Origin: Saccharothrix sp. HUAS TT1 | GTDB taxonomy: Bacteria > Actinomycetota > Actinomycetes > Mycobacteriales > Pseudonocardiaceae | Length of the DNA: 64,000 nucleotides | NCBI RefSeq assembly: GCF_040744945.1 | Contig: NZ_CP160453.1 | Span: forward strand, 7,998,001-8,062,000 | Direction of reading: 5' to 3' | Shown: piece by piece, positions 60,560 through 64,000 of the stretch | How the letters are laid out: each line of letters begins with the position of its first letter | Numbering within the stretch: the stretch's first letter is position 1 | Made by a program: the position numbers and the translations under genes | The notes under the pieces: generated by a model | Database searches by the model: none | What the model was told of the DNA's origin: nothing | What the model saw: only the letters and a program-made list of their open reading frames with translations

Positions 60560-61429
60560 CTAGCGCAACGGGTCGGCGTCCCGGAGCCGTGCCAACTCGA
60601 CCGCCGGATCGTACGAGGGTTCGGGGTACGCGGGCGCCAGGTCCCGCAGCGCCTCCAGCAGCAGCCGCGCCACCACCCAGTTGCGGTACCACTTGCGGTC
60701 CGACGGGACGGCGAACCACGGCGCGGCCGGCGTCGAGCACTTGACCAGCGCGTCCTGGTAGGCGAGCTGGTAGCGGGAGAACTTCGAGCGCACCTCCAGG
60801 TCGCCCGGGTTGTACTTCCAGAGCTTGAGGGGGTCCTCCAGCCGGGCGATGAGCCGTTCCCGCTGCCGCTCCGGCGAGATGTGCAGGAAGCACTTGACGA
60901 TCGTCACACCCTGGCCGGCCAGCTCCGCCTCGAAGGCGTTGATCTGCCGGTACCGGCGCCGCCACTCGGTCGACGGCACCAGGTTGTCCACCCGCGCGAT
61001 CAGCACGTCCTCGTAGTGCGAGCGGTCGAACACGCCGATGTAGCCGGGCGGCGGCACCTGGCGGCGGATCCGCCACAGGAAGTCGTGCCGCAGCTCGGCC
61101 CGGGTCGGCTTCTTGAACGACGCGATGCGCAGGCCCTGCGGGTTGACCAGGCCCGCGACGTGCCGGATCGTGCCGCCCTTGCCGGAGGTGTCCATGCCCT
61201 GGAGGACCAGCAGCACCCGCCGGTGGCCACCACCCGTGCCCTCGGCGTAGAGCCGTTCCTGCAGCCCGTCCAGCTCGTCGCCGATCTTCGCCATGTCGAC
61301 GACGGCGGCGGCTTTCGACCGCGGCCCGACCGGCGTGCCGGAGGGGTCGACGCCCGCCAGCTCGAAGTGGTCCGGGTCCACCCGGAAGGCGTCCGATATC
61401 GGCTGGACCTGCGCGGATTTGTCGGCCAT
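60560..61429 (-). CDS. polyphosphate kinase 2 family protein
   Basis: 289 residues from ATG 61429. Walker A GMDTSGKGGTIRHV and the PPK2 motifs PTRAELRHDFLWR, FDRSHYEDVLIARV and FLHISPERQRERL. PPK2 enzymes move phosphate between polyphosphate and (d)NDPs or NMPs. Single-domain (class I-type) length. Divergent from rocD with about 140 bp between. Confidence 0.93.
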   Translation of the reverse strand: MADKSAQVQPISDAFRVDPDHFELAGVDPSGTPVGPRSKAAAVVDMAKIGDELDGLQERLYAEGTGGGHRRVLLVLQGMDTSGKGGTIRHVAGLVNPQGLRIASFKKPTRAELRHDFLWRIRRQVPPPGYIGVFDRSHYEDVLIARVDNLVPSTEWRRRYRQINAFEAELAGQGVTIVKCFLHISPERQRERLIARLEDPLKLWKYNPGDLEVRSKFSRYQLAYQDALVKCSTPAAPWFAVPSDRKWYRNWVVARLLLEALRDLAPAYPEPSYDPAVELARLRDADPLR

Positions 61430-61496
61430 CGTCGCAGGGTATCCCGCTGATCTTGACCGTACCCGCTGTGCAACGGATCGCCGCGAAATCGCCCGA

Positions 61497-61504
61497 TTGC
61501 GCAA
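61497..61504. promoter_or_regulatory. TTGCGCAA palindrome upstream of rocD
   Basis: Perfect 8-bp palindrome 67 bases before the rocD start, in a region with further GCGCAAC motifs (61530), and with a similar CGCAAT-N4-ATTGCG inverted repeat at 60543-60558 near the end of the PPK2 gene. Lrp/AsnC-type regulators often control rocD through such motifs, but no regulator gene is in the window. Confidence 0.35.
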
Positions 61505-61570
61505 CGAACACACCGGACGCGCAACGCCTGGCGGATGAAATCGCTGGCGCAGGCCCCTTAGCCTGGTGAC

Positions 61571-62812
61571 ATGACCGTCCTCGCCTCACCCGTCGCCGGG
61601 CACGCACCGAACTCAGCGCACTTCATCACGCTCGACGAGGAGTGGAGCACGCACAACTACCACCCGCTGCCGGTGGTGATCTCGCACGGCGAGGGCTCGT
61701 GGGTGACCGACGTCGACGGCCGCCGCTACCTCGACTTCCTGTCCGGCTACTCGTCGCTGAACTTCGGCCACCGCCACCCCGACCTGGTCGCCGCCGCCGT
61801 CGAGCAGCTGGGCCGGGTCACGCTCACCAGCCGCGCGTTCCACCACGACCAGTTCGGCCCGTTCTGCCGCGAGCTGGCCGAGCTGACCGGCACCGAGGTG
61901 GTGCTCGCGATGAACTCCGGCGCGGAGGCGGTCGAGTCGGCGATCAAGGTGGCCCGGAAGTGGGCGTACCGGGTCAAGGGCGTGCCGGACGGGGCCGCGG
62001 AGATCGTCGTCGCCGGGTCGAACTTCCACGGCCGCACCACCACGATCGTCTCGTTCTCCACCGACGACACCGCGCGCGGCGACTTCGGGCCGTTCACGCC
62101 GGGGTTCAAGGTGGTCGGGTACGGGTCGCTGGACGCGCTGCGCGACGCGATCACCGAGCGGACCGCGGCGGTGCTGCTGGAGCCGATCCAGGGCGAGGCG
62201 GGCGTGGTCGTGCCGCCCGCGGGCTACCTGGCGGGCGTGCGGGCGCTGTGCGACGAGCACGACGTGCTGCTGATCGCGGACGAGATCCAGTCCGGCCTGG
62301 GCCGCACCGGCGACCTGCTGGCGCTGGACCACGAGGGCGTGCGGGCCGACCTGTACACGCTGGGCAAGGCGCTGGGCGGCGGCATCGTGCCGGTGTCGGC
62401 GGTGGTCGGCAGCCACGCCGTGCTGGGCGTGCTGCGGCCCGGTGAGCACGGGTCGACGTTCGGCGGCAACCCGCTGGCGTGCGCGGTCGGCCGGGCCGTG
62501 GTGCGGCTGCTGGCCACCGGCGAGTTCCAGCAGCGGTCCCGCGAGCTGGGCGCGCACCTGCACGCGCGGCTGGGCGAGCTGGTCGGGCACGGCGTGGCCG
62601 AGGTGCGCGGGCGCGGGCTGTGGGCCGGCGTCGAGATCGCGCCCGGCGGACCGCGCGGGCGCGCCGCGTCGGAGGCGCTGGCCCGGCTCGGCGTGCTGTG
62701 CAAGGAGACCCAGGACAGCACGCTGCGCGTCGCTCCCCCGCTCGTCATCACGCGGGAGGAGTTGGACCTGGGTGTCGACGCGATCAGCGAGGTGCTGACC
62801 ACCCAGCGTTAA
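61571..62812 (+). CDS. rocD: ornithine aminotransferase
   Basis: 413 residues from ATG 61571. Class III PLP aminotransferase: MNSGAEAVESAIKVARKW, LLEPIQGEAGVVVPP, LLIADEIQSGLGRTG (cofactor Asp), TLGKALGGG (PLP-lysine 266) and GEHGSTFGGNPLACAVG. The NYHPLPVVI N-terminal segment and the ending typical of RocD distinguish it from other class III enzymes. It converts ornithine and 2-oxoglutarate to glutamate-5-semialdehyde and glutamate in arginine catabolism. Link to the PGA locus through glutamate supply is possible but not supported by proximity. Confidence 0.93.
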   Translation: MTVLASPVAGHAPNSAHFITLDEEWSTHNYHPLPVVISHGEGSWVTDVDGRRYLDFLSGYSSLNFGHRHPDLVAAAVEQLGRVTLTSRAFHHDQFGPFCRELAELTGTEVVLAMNSGAEAVESAIKVARKWAYRVKGVPDGAAEIVVAGSNFHGRTTTIVSFSTDDTARGDFGPFTPGFKVVGYGSLDALRDAITERTAAVLLEPIQGEAGVVVPPAGYLAGVRALCDEHDVLLIADEIQSGLGRTGDLLALDHEGVRADLYTLGKALGGGIVPVSAVVGSHAVLGVLRPGEHGSTFGGNPLACAVGRAVVRLLATGEFQQRSRELGAHLHARLGELVGHGVAEVRGRGLWAGVEIAPGGPRGRAASEALARLGVLCKETQDSTLRVAPPLVITREELDLGVDAISEVLTTQR

Positions 62813-62874
62813 CGCAGGTCACGGACATGTGGAGGTAGGCGCATCCCCGCGGTCCGGCAGGCATCCTTACCGCT

Positions 62875-64000
62875 ATGGGTGAACGCAAGCGGGCCGTCGC
62901 GGCCGTCGCGCTGGGACAGTGGGTGGACCCGGGGGAAGTCCTGGCGCGCGGCCGCGAGCTGCGGGCGACGGTCGGCCACGACGCGCACCGCGAGGTGGCG
63001 CTCGCACCGGACCGGCCGACCGTGGTCGAGTTCCTGAACGCCTCCAACGAGGGCCGACTGTCCGATTTGGTGCCTTTGCGCATCGGCCGGATGCTCGCCT
63101 CGCCGTTCGCGTTCTTCCGGGGCAGCGCCGGGCTGATGGCGGGTGACCTGGCCGCCGGCGCGCGCAGCGGGTTGGACGCCCAGCTGTGCGGTGACGCGCA
63201 CGCGGCGAACTTCGGCCTCTACGGCACGCCCGAGGGGTCGATCGTGATGGACGTCAACGACTTCGACGAGACGCTGCCCGGACCGTGGGAGTGGGACCTG
63301 AAGCGGCTGGCGACGTCGCTGGTGCTGGCGGGTCGCGAGGGCGGGGTGTCGGAGAAGGGCTGCCGCGACGCGGCGTCCGACGCGGTGCGCGCGTACCGGG
63401 GCGCGATGCGGCACCTGGCCGAGATCCCGTTCCTGGAGTCGTGGAGCGCGCTGGGCGACGAGTCGGCGCTGTCCAAGTCCAAGGCGGACGACCTGCTGGA
63501 GAACTTCACCAAGGCGGCGTCCAAGGCGCGCCGGAACACCAGCGCCAGGGTGGCGGCGAGGTGGACCAGGCGCGAGGGCGAGCACATCCGGTTCGTCCCG
63601 GACCCGCCGGTGCTGTCGCGGATATCGCCGGAGGTCGCGGAGTCCGTGGTGGACGCGCTTCCGTCCTATGTGGACACCCTGCGCGAGTCGCGGTACAACC
63701 TGATCATGCGCTACAGCGTGTCGGACGTGGCGTTCCGGGTGGTCGGCACCGGCAGCGTCGGGTGGCGCAACTACCTGGTGCTGCTGCACGGCAACGGCGA
63801 CGAGGCGCTGGTGCTGCAGGCGAAGGAGGCCCGGCCGTCGGCGCTGGCGCCGTTCCTCGGCACGCCGCCGGTGAAGCACGAGGGCAAGCGGATCGTGCAC
63901 GGCGCGCGGCTCGTGCAGGCCGAGACCGACATCCTGCTCGGGTGGACCACGATCGACGGGCGGCCCTACATCGTCCGGCAGTTCCGCAACCGCAAGGGCG
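62875..64000 (+). CDS. DUF2252 family protein, partial (runs off the right edge)
   Basis: At least 375 residues from ATG 62875; the frame is still open at base 64000. Features of DUF2252: LVPLRIGRMLASPFAFFRG, LCGDAHAANFGLYGTPEG, FDVNDFDE-like VMDVNDFDETLPGPWEWD, and VLLHGNGDEALVLQAKEA, which resemble the active-site loops of kinase-like (HipA/aminoglycoside-phosphotransferase-like) folds with the H/D-N-D-F-D pattern. Function unknown in general. Confidence 0.85.
   Translation, partial: MGERKRAVAAVALGQWVDPGEVLARGRELRATVGHDAHREVALAPDRPTVVEFLNASNEGRLSDLVPLRIGRMLASPFAFFRGSAGLMAGDLAAGARSGLDAQLCGDAHAANFGLYGTPEGSIVMDVNDFDETLPGPWEWDLKRLATSLVLAGREGGVSEKGCRDAASDAVRAYRGAMRHLAEIPFLESWSALGDESALSKSKADDLLENFTKAASKARRNTSARVAARWTRREGEHIRFVPDPPVLSRISPEVAESVVDALPSYVDTLRESRYNLIMRYSVSDVAFRVVGTGSVGWRNYLVLLHGNGDEALVLQAKEARPSALAPFLGTPPVKHEGKRIVHGARLVQAETDILLGWTTIDGRPYIVRQFRNRKG

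Overview
The window is high-GC actinobacterial DNA, with strong third-position GC bias, many GTG starts, GTGA/ATGA stop-start overlaps and long antisense shadow ORFs. Gene content (DUF1015, mycothiol-type DinB, SecA2, LCP protein, single-chain biotin-dependent carboxylase, PPK2, RocD) fits a filamentous actinomycete. Pseudonocardiales (Saccharothrix/Actinosynnema/Lentzea type) is my inference, not something the sequence proves.

Region by region. (1) 1-2892, minus: a STAND ATPase with a degenerate nucleotide-cyclase-like N-terminus, translationally coupled to a TPR protein that runs off the left edge. (2) 3476-12759: a poly-gamma-glutamate (PGA)-type locus. A receptor-like Cache/HAMP protein, pgsB, pgsC and an NlpC/P60 hydrolase form one minus-strand operon; divergent are a lipoprotein and an enlarged pgsA/capA. 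(3) wrbA, then a decayed mobile island (about 13.8-21.1 kb) ending at tRNA-Pro(GGG): a broken IS3 element, transposase remnants, an IS-flanked lower-GC NB-ARC/TPR protein, a second broken IS that truncates a tyrosine recombinase, and a two-gene SLATT-like membrane/zinc-ribbon module. (4) 21.3-27.1 kb, minus: two-component system, der, plsC, cmk, DUF1015. (5) 27.1-31 kb, plus: TrkA-C/antiporter pair, cytosolic subtilisin, DUF6319-like protein. (6) 31-45 kb: acyl-CoA catabolism. Three transcripts (fabG-like/maoC; acyl-CoA dehydrogenase/thiolase/SDR; fused acyl-CoA carboxylase/MFS) each carry a copy of one 16-bp palindrome upstream, one of them between the dehydrogenase and a divergent TetR gene, which suggests a single regulon. 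(7) 45-64 kb: secA2, a 3-hydroxybutyrate module (esterase, GAF/PucR regulator, MHS transporter, dehydrogenase), a decayed TetR/MFS pair, an LCP protein, a HipA-like/DUF3037 pair, a perfect 32-bp inverted repeat beside a G-rich tract, an SGNH esterase, a lactonase, PPK2, rocD and a partial DUF2252 gene.

The best candidates for undescribed biology are the PGA locus with its coupled receptor-like protein and two possible depolymerases, the SLATT-like pair next to the integrase remnant, the cyclase-like/STAND/TPR pair, and the three-promoter acyl-CoA regulon. Functions are inferred from motifs and context; no database search was run.
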